Shown here in pieces: positions 40,900-49,976 of a stretch of 64,000 bases of DNA. Each line of letters starts with the position of its first letter. Within the stretch, counting starts at the first letter, position 1. Position numbers and translations under genes: made by a program. This DNA comes from Microglena sp. YARC (taxonomy: Eukaryota > Chlorophyta > Chlorophyceae > Chlamydomonadales > Chlamydomonadaceae): positions 94,167,963-94,231,962 of the forward strand of contig CM039463.1 of assembly GCA_022414725.1 (NCBI GenBank), in the 5' to 3' direction. The notes under the pieces are model-generated. The model was not told the origin of the DNA. It did not search any database and worked only from the letters and a program-made list of their open reading frames with translations.

Positions 40900-41737
40900 T
40901 TTTGGCCTGAATTTCTAAAATGTCATCTCACCGCATCGGGTGTCGCGCACGGTGTGATACCGACGCGTATCTAACACAAATCCGATGTACATCTAACACA
41001 AATCTAATTCGGATCTATCCTAAACTGTCTGTACGGGGGCGAATTCTGGTTTGTTAGCGCGCATTGAATGAGTCGCAGTTCGACAGAGAGAGATTCGAGT
41101 TTGTATGGCTGTAATCTGTATGTATTTTGCGTGGTTTACACTCGTTTTTCGAAGCGCACACAAAACACTTGTCGTCGATTAAAGCCGCATTGAGTCTTAC
41201 GCAACCGCATTCACTGTGGTCCGGTACTCAAACGAAAGCCGTGTGTATCAAGCAGGCTTCTGCTTGACAACCCTAGTGAATTTCTGAAGGGAGGAGCGCG
41301 GGCACCGTGTAGCGGTGCAGAGGGATTCAGTTGCTGACTCGCACAGTGAATACGTAGGGTGCCGCCAACATATTCAACGGATTCCTGAAGGCCCTGCGTT
41401 CTCAAGCAGACTTCTGGTTGACAACTCTGTTGGATTTATGAAAGGGAAATCGCGGGCAGTGGAATTGAGCTGCTGACTCACTCACTCAGATTAAAGGGGT
41501 CCTGAAGACCACGTTGTATCAAAACATACTTCTGCTTGACAACTCTATTGGATTTACAAAGGGGAATCGCGGGCCCGCGGAGCAGGGCAGAGGGATTCTG
41601 CTGCAGAAATATCGGCGTCTGTCGCCTTCTTCTCATTGTCCATCTGACTCCACATGCAAACGGCGGAATCATTTCACACACAAGCATTGGAGCGTTTGTA
41701 TGAAGTTCTTCTTCCTCTGCTCATTATATCAAGGGTT
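40900..41737. other. Non-coding, three hairpin cassettes
   Basis: 40,900-41,240 shows GCGTATCTAACACAAATC-type short repeats (about 40,966, 40,991) and no gene. Three cassettes follow at 41,248-41,335, 41,401-41,475 and 41,520-41,600 (described under the cassette entries). Confidence 0.6.
41248..41605 (+). repeat. Double-hairpin cassettes, cluster 1
   Basis: Copy A: TCAAGCAGGCTTCTGCTTGA (41,248-41,267) then GCACCGTGTAGCGGTGC (41,302-41,318) and ATTCAGTTGCTGACTCG. Copy B (from 41,401) keeps the first hairpin (CAAGCAGACTTCTGGTTG) but has lost the second. Copy C (about 41,520-41,600) has a degenerate first hairpin and GGCCCGCGGAGCAGGGC. Confidence 0.8.
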
Positions 41738-42583
41738 ATGGATCTGGCAACAATCAGTAGTTTTAAGCGCATAGGAATGGGCAGCTTCGCAACCGTGTTT
41801 GTTAGTGAAGGTCGCGGAGGGGTGGTGTTGAAGCAAATTCAGGACCCTTGCAAAGATGCAGTGGCAATGTTGATGAAGGAACATGATGACCTCTTGACTT
41901 TGAACAGTGTTTGTGGCGGCTCGTCTCAGTTCTTTCAACTTCCGCGTGCCCATGGCAGCTACACAGACTACTACAGTTTTGCGCAGGAGGTCGGTATTCA
42001 GCGGACAGAAGACATGGGGTTGCCACCGCATGCCTTGTATGTCATGCAACGCATATGGCCTGTTTCACATTGGCTGGCTACCCGTATACGGGACTTGTTC
42101 CTTCCTCAGCCTTTCAGCGACCAGCCCCCCCCTCAGCTTCTGGCAAGACTCTACCTGGGCAATGGGACATCGCGTCAAGGCAGCCGGTTCGTGAACACTG
42201 AGAATTTCCCCTTGTCTGCCGACCGAATTGAGCGCCTTGGACTTCCTGCAGATAAGATAGCTGCTGGCATGGGACAGATGCTGGCTTCGATCAACTTCAA
42301 AGCTGGCCGAGATGGGCGCGACATCGAGTTCGTGTTGTGTGGTCATCCTGAAAATCCCCTGAGTAAGGTGCCGTTCTACGAATGCATCGATTTCAACCAA
42401 ATGCGACCGCATGGGGGGTCTGCGATAGTGATTGTCAGCAGCATGGTCAGCAATGACCCATACTACCCTCGGCCGTGGTCGCCTCAGTGGCAGGCCTTTG
42501 CTGACGCCTATCTCACCACAGCTGCTGAGGCCAACGAGTCCCCCCTGGCACAGGATGTGTTGCAGAAGGTACAGTCTCACTAG
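41738..42583 (+). CDS. DUF3669 (kinase-fold-like) protein
   Basis: Frame opens at 41,654 but MDLATISSFKRIGMGSFATVF at 41,738 is the likelier start (281 codons). Order of motifs matches DUF3669: a kinase-like Gly loop GMGSFATVF with VVLKQ, the central LARLYLGNG, FPLSADRIERLGL, GMGQMLASINF followed by DIEFVLCG, then FYECIDFNQM and NDPYYPRPW. DUF3669 proteins are best known from fungi; biochemical role unknown. The fold resembles an atypical kinase, but a canonical HRD/DFG catalytic set is not evident. It is intronless and lies on the same strand as the next two genes, downstream of hairpin cassettes. Assignment rests on the remembered family consensus. Confidence 0.78.
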   Translation: MDLATISSFKRIGMGSFATVFVSEGRGGVVLKQIQDPCKDAVAMLMKEHDDLLTLNSVCGGSSQFFQLPRAHGSYTDYYSFAQEVGIQRTEDMGLPPHALYVMQRIWPVSHWLATRIRDLFLPQPFSDQPPPQLLARLYLGNGTSRQGSRFVNTENFPLSADRIERLGLPADKIAAGMGQMLASINFKAGRDGRDIEFVLCGHPENPLSKVPFYECIDFNQMRPHGGSAIVIVSSMVSNDPYYPRPWSPQWQAFADAYLTTAAEANESPLAQDVLQKVQSH

Positions 42584-42858
42584 GAGGAAAAAAATTGTCA
42601 TCGCGTACGGCTCTGCTAAGTTTGCCCCAGGTGGGATTTGCAGGGATGCGTGTTGTTGATGGGCTACAAAAAAACATGATGGTGTTCCACTGCAATGTGG
42701 GTTGCTACACCATAAGGTTACACCATAAGGTGTACCGTACACTCCAGAAAGCGGTTTCATTTTAGTATTCCGTCGAGTGTAAGTACAGTCCATCGAAGCT
42801 CGAAGACAACTCTTGCAACATCAACAACATCAACAACAACAACAATACCGTAGCTGTC

Positions 42859-43326
42859 ATGGAAATGACTGATACACCACAGGACATGGCACAGGGCCGC
42901 CTTACGATTGAATTCCGTGGTGAGCGCAAGCAAATGCCGCGTCTACGAGGTTGGTTGAGGCCGGGAGCCGATAGGCTTTGGTGCAACATCTCTAGTATCG
43001 AGCCAAGACTTTGCTTCAAGTACGTGGACCCTGTTACATTCGATGACGATATGTGGGAATGCACCGCAGTATGGTTGCATTGCCTACATTTACCCAACGG
43101 ATCAATTTATACAGCGTTGGTCTTTGAGATGCTGAATGAGGCAGTCAACATTTTGTCACACACACCCGGTGCTGCAAGGTACACACTCCTCGACTCGCAT
43201 GATGATGCGCACCGTTTGGGAGGAGCGCACCTAATTCTCACAAGGGGTTGGTCATTCGTGTTCTACGCCATGACCGGGAGCAGGTTAGGGGGCAAGGTCT
43301 TACTGGCCGTAGCAAGGCCAAAGTAA
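42859..43326 (+). CDS. Hypothetical protein, 155 aa
   Basis: Intronless frame starting MEMTDTPQDMAQGRLTIEF, with a mixed globular composition (FKYVDPVTFDDDMWECTAVW, YTALVFEMLNEAVNIL, LLDSHDDAHRLGGAHL, RGWSFVFYAMTGS). No transmembrane segment, no motif I recognise. It sits 275 bases after the DUF3669 gene on the same strand and ends shortly before a hairpin cassette at about 43,400. Codon use and amino-acid balance look like a real gene. It could be a small enzyme or structural protein, but nothing in the sequence decides. Confidence 0.6.
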   Translation: MEMTDTPQDMAQGRLTIEFRGERKQMPRLRGWLRPGADRLWCNISSIEPRLCFKYVDPVTFDDDMWECTAVWLHCLHLPNGSIYTALVFEMLNEAVNILSHTPGAARYTLLDSHDDAHRLGGAHLILTRGWSFVFYAMTGSRLGGKVLLAVARPK

Positions 43327-43399
43327 GTAGTCCTCGGTGCCCGTCTTAAGCCTGTTTGAGACAACAAGTGGAAAGCTATACTTTATAAACAATCAATCA

Positions 43400-43735
43400 A
43401 TCGCGGGACCCACGGAGTGGGGCAGGGGAATTCAGCTGCGGACTCGCGGAAACACGTGTCGGATCTGACTTGTCCATCGGAGTACACACGCAAACGGCGG
43501 AACACTGTCGAATGTATCGGAGGACACACGCAAACGGCGGAACACTGTCGAATGTATCGGAGTACACACGCAAACGGCGGAACACTGTCGAATGTATCGG
43601 AGGACACAAGAGACCGACCGACCACCGAATGGCACACGCAGGACCCTCATTGACACACGCAAACGGCGGAACACATGTCGACGACCCTCATTGACACACG
43701 CAAACGGCGGAACACATGTCGACGACTCTCTTCAT
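43400..43735 (+). repeat. Hairpin cassette plus tandem CACGCAAACGGCGGAACAC repeats
   Basis: GACCCACGGAGTGGGGC (about 43,407-43,423) and AACACGTGTCGGATCTGACT mark a cassette lacking the first hairpin. Then three units of period 40 (about 43,480-43,600) and two more near 43,650-43,725 each contain CACGCAAACGGCGGAACAC. A single CATGCAAACGGCGGAATC lies at about 41,653, just upstream of the DUF3669 frame. Confidence 0.85.
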
Positions 43736-44099
43736 CGTCCATTACTCACTCACTCACCCCCCCAGGCATGCCCAATCCTTGTGTATTGCTGGAGGTACGA
43801 TCGCCGGGCATCATAAAAGGACCTCCTCGCCCCGAGAATGCATATTTTTCTTTTCTTCTCCTCCTCATCCTCTTCCCTAGCGCGTCCTTCGCACACCACC
43901 CTCCTCCTTTCCTTTCTTCCATCTACAAATAACGCAAAATCCATACAGATTACAGCCATACACACGCGAATATCTCTCTCTCTCTCTCTCTTTCCACACG
44001 CCACACAGACGGCTATGTGAAGCCTTCTTTTGAGATTGGAGTCATAAGAACCATTGCCACATCCACGTATGCGCGAAGAAAAGAGTCTTCATCGACGCG
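43736..44099. other. Non-coding, CT-rich
   Basis: Pyrimidine-rich stretch (CTTCTCCTCCTCATCCTCTT) and (CT)n at 43,973-43,991 upstream of the gene at 44,100. No gene; possibly its 5' region. Confidence 0.5.
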
Positions 44100-44675
44100 A
44101 TGCCGACACAACCTTGTCAGCCCATTTCAAAGCCAGTCCGCCAACTAGGAAGGGCGCTGGACATGGACAGTCTCGACACATCCAAGTTTCTTGATCGCCT
44201 CCACTGCCGGAATGTCAGCCGTCTCAATGCACTGCGGACGTCATCGGCTACTTCCGGCGATCCACGCGTCTTGGAGTATAACGCATTGCGCCACCTAATT
44301 AAACAAAAACACCACACATCCCCATCGTCACGTTTGTTCCTCGTCGCTGTGGAGTACGTCTTCGATGACGGCTGCTTCAAGCGCGCCAACGGGGACGCCC
44401 TTGTATTCTCACATGCTATCAACACACTTTTCGTGGTGGAGACGAAAATCCTCAAAGCCCCTGCCAAAACTGGAAATGCCAAGGTGTTGAAAGCCATACA
44501 GCAGGCCACTATGTGCGCGAGTAGACTTTCGTCCTGGATACCGCATCTCATCAACATTGACATGAAAGACGGAACAACACTTGGATCTGTGACAATTCGT
44601 CGTATGATCGTGACAGCTGTGGATCGCGGTGGACGCGTCTTCAGTCAAGATATCCGCAGCCAGGAAATTGACTAA
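44100..44675 (+). CDS. Possible PD-(D/E)XK-type nuclease, 191 aa
   Basis: Intronless frame. Residues 98-116 read GDALVFSHAINTLFVVETK: a GD, a hydrophobic strand and then E-x-K, the arrangement of the PD-(D/E)XK nuclease core, preceded by a conserved-looking strand LFLVAVEYVFDD. The C-terminal half (KVLKAIQQATMCASRLSSWIP, VTIRRMIVTAVD) is compatible with the helices and strand that follow in this fold. I cannot name a family. Flanked by a CT-rich leader and, 65 bases downstream, by a tRNA-like sequence on the other strand. Alternative: an unrelated hypothetical protein that happens to contain ExK. Confidence 0.55.
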   Translation: MPTQPCQPISKPVRQLGRALDMDSLDTSKFLDRLHCRNVSRLNALRTSSATSGDPRVLEYNALRHLIKQKHHTSPSSRLFLVAVEYVFDDGCFKRANGDALVFSHAINTLFVVETKILKAPAKTGNAKVLKAIQQATMCASRLSSWIPHLINIDMKDGTTLGSVTIRRMIVTAVDRGGRVFSQDIRSQEID

Positions 44676-45065
44676 CTTAGTTAACTTAATTGACTAACTC
44701 AGGTAACTTGATTAACTAAAGGTGGAACTTTGGCAAAACACTGGAGGTACCAAGATTCGAACCCGGATCTTATATATCGCTCAGTGGGCGACATGATCAA
44801 GGAATGAAGAAAATTGACTTAACCTCACGCTCTACCACTGAGCTACAACCCCGTTGACAGATTAGCAACTAAACAATTGTTTTAATAAAAACGAGTGCAA
44901 ACAACTTTGATCCATACAGGTCTCGGCATTGTTTTGCTGAGTATGTAACGTTCCCCCTCTCCCCCAGATGGATGTAACGTTCCCTCTCTCTCTCTCTACA
45001 ATAAACAGCATTGTTTTGCTAAGTGTGTAACTTCTCCTCTCTCTCTTTTTTTATTATAAACAAAA
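44676..45065. other. Non-coding around the tRNA-like sequence
   Basis: Contains the tRNA-like sequence and, at 44,925-44,950, GTCTCGGCATTGTTTTGCTG, which matches the complement of 17,555-17,585 in the 6.15-kb insert. TTGTTTTGCTRAGTRTGTAAC is duplicated at about 44,931 and 45,009, followed by (CT)n. Confidence 0.6.
44742..44852 (-). tRNA. tRNA-like sequence, class II, possible tRNA-Leu with short intron
   Basis: On the minus strand: 5' GGGGTTGTAGCTCAGTGG (A box TAGCTCAGTGG), D arm GCTC...GAGC, T arm with B box GGGTTCGAATCTTGG, and 3' TACCTCCA. The 111-nt length leaves room for a short anticodon-loop intron and a long variable arm (TCGC/GCGA stem). A class II arm would fit Leu or Ser; one alignment gives a TAA anticodon. 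The acceptor stem has mismatches, so it may be a pseudogene or a viral tRNA. Confidence 0.5.
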
Positions 45066-46619
45066 GTGTAGCGCTTGTATCGGTTGTAGCACCTACAGCA
45101 AAAGGCTAATATATGGAACGGAAAGTTGAAATTATTGCTGAGAGCCGTACAAACGATGCAAACGCTACAGGACACCGGATCGTGTCTTAGGGAGCGTCTA
45201 CAAAAGACACCCGCAAGGTTTCAAGCAGGCGCCATGCTCTACAAAACATACATCTTCTCCCTCTCTTTTTTTTATCATAAAAAAAAAAGTGTAGCGCTTG
45301 TATCGGTTGTAGCACCTACAGCAAAAGGCTAATATATGGAACGGAAAGTTGAAACTATTGCTGAGAGCCGTACAAACGATGCAAACGCTACAGGACACCG
45401 GATCGTGTCTTAGGGAGCGTCTACAAAAGACACCCGCAAGGTTTCAAGCAGGCGCCATGCTCTACAAAACATACATCTTCTCTCTCTCTTTTTTTTATTA
45501 TAAAAAAAAGTGTAGCGCTTGTATCGGTTGTAGCACCTACAGCAAAAGGCTAATATATGGAACGGAAAGTTGAAACTATTGCTGAGAGCCGTACAAACGA
45601 TGCAAACGCTACAGGACACCGGATCGTGTCTTAGGGAGCGTCTACAAAAGACACCCGCAAGGTTTCAAGCAGGCGCCATGCTCTACAAAACATACATCTT
45701 CTCTCTCTCTTTTTTTTATTATAAAAAAAAAGTGTAGCGCTTGTATCGGTTGTAGCACCTACAGCAAAAGGCTAATATATGGAACGGAAAGTTGAAATTA
45801 TTGCTGAGAAGCGTACAAACGATGCAAACGCTACAGGACACCGGATCGTGTCTTAGGGAGCGTCTACAAAAGACACCCGCAAGGTTTCAAGCAGGCGCCA
45901 TGCTCTACAAAACATACATCTTCTCTCTCTCTTTTTTTTATTATAAAAAAAAAGTGTAGCGCTTGTATCGGTTGTAGCACCTACAGCAAAAGGCTAATAT
46001 ATGGAACGGAAAGTTGAAACTATTGCTGAGAGCCGTACAAACGATGCAAACGCTACAGGACACCGGATCGTGTCTTAGGGAGCGTCTACAAAAGACACCC
46101 GCAAGGTTTCAAGCAGGCGCCATGCTCTACAAAACATACATCTTCTCTCTCTCTTTTTTTCATTATAAAAAAAAGGGTAGCGCTTGTATCGGTTGTAGCA
46201 CCTACAGCAAAAGGCTAATATATGGAACGAAAAGTTGAAACTATTGCTGAGAAGCGTACAAACGATGCAAACGCTACAGGACACCGGATCGTGTCTTAGG
46301 GAGCGTCTACAAAAGACACCCGCAAGGTTTCAAGCAGGCGCCATGCTCTACAAAACATACATCTTCTCTCTCTCTTTTTTTATTATAATAAAAAAAAAGT
46401 GTAGCGCTTGTATCGGTTGTAGCACCTACAGCAAAAGGCTAATATATGGAACGAAAAGTTGAAACTATTGCTGAGAGCCGTACAAACGATGCAAACGCTA
46501 CAGGACACCGGATCGTGTCTTAGGGAGAGTCTACACAAGAAACCCGCAAGGTTTCAAGCAGGCGCCATGCTATACAAAACATACATCTCCTCTCTCTCTT
46601 TTTTTATTATAAAAAAAAA
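45066..46619 (+). repeat. Seven tandem ~222-bp repeats upstream of the primase gene
   Basis: Units start with GTGTAGCGCTTGTATCGG at about 45,066, 45,289, 45,510, 45,731, 45,953, 46,175 and 46,398 and are >95% alike by eye. Each contains CAGCAAAAGGCTAATATATG, ACACCGGATCGTGTCTTAGG, a (CT)n block and a T run followed by ATTATAAAAAAA. Each unit encodes the same short frame (MKLLLRAVQTMQTL...). The array ends 58 bases before the primase start; the last short frame runs on into it. Confidence 0.95.
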
Positions 46620-46677
46620 GTGTAGCGTTTGTAGCGCACAATTATACAAAGCGTATAAGGATCGTGTGCGGTATGTT

Positions 46678-47385
46678 ATGAACATGGAAATGAGCGACAT
46701 CATTCGCGAAACCTATGATTGGCTCTTGCAATGCGGTCGAGACGTGGTCGGTGACACCGTCCTCATCCCTACCGGAGCGAAGAAACCTATCGTTTGTCAC
46801 AAGGAGCCCGGGCAGTGGTCCATGGAAAAGGCGCATCTTTACATGGTCAAAAACCCTGAGCATGCGCAGTGGGGACTTCTCCAGGATTCGTTGTGCGTTG
46901 TCGACGCCGACTCTGACGATGCGGTGGCAAAGATTGAGGCCCTACAAGACCCTGACGTCGTCGAAGCCCTCTCGGTGTGCCCCATCCAACAGACCAACAA
47001 GGGCCGGCATTATCTGTTCATTCGCCCAGAGTGGGCGGACGCGGAAGGTTACTGGGATGGCGCACGACAGGTCATCGGTTTTGACGCCGATTTGAAGACG
47101 CGTTGTTCCACCGGTACACGCGGCGTCTTGGCGATATGCCCTTCCTTGAACAAGACGTGGGTGCGTGAGCCGTGGGCTGCGGGGACGAAGCTCGTCGATA
47201 TACCTCGGACGTTGATGGAGCTGGTGGCGAAACCAAAACAAAAGAAACAAAAGAAACAAAAGTCAATCAAAGTTGTGGTCAATGCCGATATCGATCACGC
47301 AAGTGGTGCACCCGAGGCGTTTGATGAGGTAGCGGCGCTAGTCGATATCATCGCCGCTTCCCGCGCAAGCTCATACCGCACATAG
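46678..47385 (+). CDS. Primase-polymerase (AEP) domain, N-terminal part of a Prim-Pol/SF3 helicase
   Basis: A 235-codon frame from ATG 46,678, chosen because upstream codons are tandem-repeat sequence. Archaeo-eukaryotic primase signatures: VVDADSD (74-80, metal-binding acidic motif), NKGRHYLF (107-114) and FDADLKT (135-141), with an early TGAKKPIV and a Lys-rich linker at 187-197. AEP primase-polymerases prime and extend DNA during replication of plasmids and DNA viruses, normally fused to a D5-type helicase. The frame ends at TAG 47,383-47,385, directly followed in the same frame by an ATG and the helicase N-terminal region. It is therefore probably the front part of one ancestral protein cut by a nonsense codon, or an abutting gene pair. 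Confidence 0.8.
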   Translation: MNMEMSDIIRETYDWLLQCGRDVVGDTVLIPTGAKKPIVCHKEPGQWSMEKAHLYMVKNPEHAQWGLLQDSLCVVDADSDDAVAKIEALQDPDVVEALSVCPIQQTNKGRHYLFIRPEWADAEGYWDGARQVIGFDADLKTRCSTGTRGVLAICPSLNKTWVREPWAAGTKLVDIPRTLMELVAKPKQKKQKKQKSIKVVVNADIDHASGAPEAFDEVAALVDIIAASRASSYRT

Positions 47386-48360
47386 ATGGAAGTCGGGTGG
47401 TGTCTGCACAACATATCGCCCACCCATCTCCCATTGTGGGAACTCTTCAGCAAAAAGTGCCCGGAGAAGTACACAAAGGGGCAGTGTTGCGAGGTATGGG
47501 GCACAATGAATTCGGATGATCGCGCGGGCTTGCGCTTGCGCTTGCGCCTAGGCTCTTTGCACATGTGGGCCAGACACGACTCCCCGGTTGAGTATTGGGA
47601 CATCGTCAGTCAGCGCGTCATCGAGGACATCCGCACGTGCAACGGGAGCCATAACGAGATCGCGCGCATCGCGAAAAAAATACTTGGCAAACGCATCGCT
47701 TCCGCGAGCACGAACGGCAAGATATGGTACGTATTCGACGGGCGATGGAAGACGGACGTCGCCGCGATCCACGTCAAGCACGAGCTGTCCACCGTTGTTC
47801 TAGAGCACTTCATTATCGCTATGAACAAGGAGAGAGCGTCCCAAAGCGCTTACGACATGCAGAGCAACGCGAGCACAAAGAACGACGCCGACCGGCTAGC
47901 GCACATCACCGCGCGCCTCCAGGACGCGACCTTCAAGAATAACGTCCTGCAAGAGATGCTCGAGAACTTTTACGACCCGGACTTCATGAAGAAACTCGAC
48001 GCCGACCCAAACCTCTTAGGGTTCAACAACGGCGTGTGGGACCTAAAAAACGGCGTCTTCCGTCAAGGGCATCCGGAGGACATGGTCTCCATGTCCGTGG
48101 GATTCGATTACAATGTCGCAGTGTGCGCGGAATCAGCAGACCGCGTGCGGAAATACTGGGACACGATGCACCCCGACGACAACCAACGAGAATACCTCAT
48201 CCACACATTTGCTAGACAGCTGTACGGAGACAGCGGACAAGAGCTCTTTCACATACACGCCGGCGCCAAGTGTCCGCCTCTAACGGGAAGACCAAGTTCT
48301 TCGAAGTCATGGAGATCGCATTGGGCGACTACATCCGGAAATTCGGCGTGGAAATGCTGA
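47386..48360 (+). pseudogene. D5-type helicase N-terminal region, frameshifted before the Walker A motif
   Basis: In frame with the primase, starting immediately after its TAG. It contains a D5_N-like region: NLLGFNNGVWDLKNGVFR (about residues 205-222), a hallmark placed just before the SF3 ATPase domain in D5-type primase-helicases, then PDDNQREYLIHTFARQLYG and ELFHIHAG. At about 48,258-48,270, where the phosphate-binding loop should begin, the reading frame is lost by one base and the last 30 codons are unrelated. The rest of the helicase is in another frame (next entry). Confidence 0.78.
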
Positions 48361-49079
48361 CAAGCAAGCAACGCATCGATCCAGGTCGCCCGATGCCAGA
48401 GTTTGCGACGTGGAAGGGGGTCCGCATTATGTATTGCACAGAGCCAAACCACGACGAAGTCTTAAATTCCGGAGTCCTCAAGGATATGACCGGTGGGGAA
48501 GGCATCACCTACCGCCTCTTGCACTCCAGCGACATCGTACGCTTCCGCCCACAACACAAGATACACATCATGTGCAACGCCCCGCCGATGGTCGACGGTT
48601 CTGACTCGGGAGTCCAACGACGGATACGAAAACTCGACTACATCAGTCGGTTTGTGGACGCGGATGATGCGGACGCCGCCAAATTCCTCTTCCCACGAGA
48701 CGCAGGGCTTGTAGAGTCATTCAAGGCAGACGGCGCGATGCGCATGGAGTTCCTACGCACCCTTCTACACGCGTTTGCATACGAGTACAAGTTCGATATG
48801 CCCGATTCGTTAAAGAAGACCAGTGCGATGTACTTGAACGCGAACGACGCCGTGGCTATGTTCGTCGAAGAGCACGTTGCGGCCAGCCCGGACAGCGCAT
48901 TTCTGCTGAAGGAGGCCAAAGAACACTTCAAGACATGCGAATATTTCAACGGGAAACTCAGCACGATCAAGACGGACCTGGAACGTCACCTAAGCGTCAG
49001 GTGTATAGAGCAAAGCCGCGTCAAAAGCCGCGGAAACGAAAATTTGCGAGGGGTTTTCAAAGGATACAGGCTGGTGTAA
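48270..49079 (+). CDS. SF3 helicase ATPase domain and C-terminus
   Basis: Continues the broken primase-helicase in a +1 frame; the apparent GTG start is an artefact. SF3 motifs: Walker A ASNGKT, motif B GVRIMYCTEPNHDE, motif B' LKDMTGGEGITYR, motif C HKIHIMCNAPP with the downstream arginines VQRRIRK. A C-terminal winged-helix-like end (LSTIKTDLERHLSV ... GVFKGYRLV) resembles the tail of viral D5 helicases. As a hexameric 3'-5' helicase it would unwind the element's origin. All catalytic motifs are intact, which argues for a recent break or a sequencing error rather than long decay. Stop TAA at 49,077. Confidence 0.82.
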   Translation: MSASNGKTKFFEVMEIALGDYIRKFGVEMLTSKQRIDPGRPMPEFATWKGVRIMYCTEPNHDEVLNSGVLKDMTGGEGITYRLLHSSDIVRFRPQHKIHIMCNAPPMVDGSDSGVQRRIRKLDYISRFVDADDADAAKFLFPRDAGLVESFKADGAMRMEFLRTLLHAFAYEYKFDMPDSLKKTSAMYLNANDAVAMFVEEHVAASPDSAFLLKEAKEHFKTCEYFNGKLSTIKTDLERHLSVRCIEQSRVKSRGNENLRGVFKGYRLV

Positions 49080-49144
49080 AGAATCGATTGTTATAAGGTA
49101 GGTCCACCAAGCAGGGGTGGGTTTGCAAAACAATCGCTCTCGTA

Positions 49145-49660
49145 TATCGAAAGGGATTCGCGGGCCCCACTCCGTGGGGCAGTGGAATTGAGCTGCTGAC
49201 TCGTGGGAACACGTGTCGGATATGACTTGTTTACACTCGTGGTTTGAGGGTGCGCGGAAACACGTGTCGTCAAGCAGACTTCTGCTTGACAACTATGTCG
49301 GGATTATGAAGGAGGAATCACGGGACCCACGGAGTGGGGCAGTGGAATTCAGCTGCTGACTCGTGTGAAGCTTCGAGGCGCGCGAAAACACGTGTCAGAG
49401 CTGACCTGTTTACACACGTATTTTCATGGGCGCGAGGAAAACACATGTGTAGTCTCAAGCAGACGTCTGCTTGACAATCTATTTCGGGATCATGAAAGGG
49501 AAATCGCGGGACCCACGGAGTGGGGCAGTGGAATTCAGCTGATGACTCCCAGAAACACGTGTCGGATCTGACATGTTTACACTCGTGGTTAGAGGAGCAT
49601 GGGGAACACGTGTCGTCTCAAGCAGGATTCTGCTTGAGAGCATTCGGTTTTCGCCCGTGT
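49145..49660 (+). repeat. Double-hairpin cassettes, cluster 2 (3-4 copies)
   Basis: Follows the helicase stop. First hairpins at 49,270-49,289 (TCAAGCAGACTTCTGCTTGA), 49,455-49,474 (TCAAGCAGACGTCTGCTTGA, a perfect palindrome) and about 49,618-49,636 (TCAAGCAGGATTCTGCTTGA). Second hairpins at 49,164-49,180 (GCCCCACTCCGTGGGGC, loop reversed), 49,324-49,340 and 49,510-49,526 (both ACCCACGGAGTGGGGC). Between them lie AACACGTGTC palindromes (five here) and TGTTTACACTCGTGGTT. Confidence 0.9.
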
Positions 49661-49976
49661 CAAGCAGACGATGGATCGAGCGATATAGGCTGGAGAGGCA
49701 AGCAAGACACACGACACACATGGCATTGGAAGCAGGCTGCCATGCAGCCAACTTAAGGAGTAAACAACTGTGCATGTAAATGTATGTATTCATTCAGCTT
49801 GATGTGTGGACAGACCCACACACACTCAGGTGCATAATGACCGACCCACATGTACACCCGGATACGTGTCGATATCACACCGCGAGAGACACCCCATGCG
49901 GTGCAATGAGAAAAACTAAATTCAGGCAAAAAAAGGCATAAGGACATCATCAATTACCACCTAAATTTCGCCAGTC
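49661..49976. other. Non-coding spacer
   Basis: No gene or repeat recognised. AT-rich just upstream of the small gene at 49,977. Confidence 0.5.

Noticed and set aside
45126..46462. Seven copies of a 68-75-codon frame (MKLLLRAVQTMQTL)
   Set aside because: Each is one tandem-repeat unit ending in low-complexity sequence; treated as a repeat rather than a gene family, though translation is not excluded.
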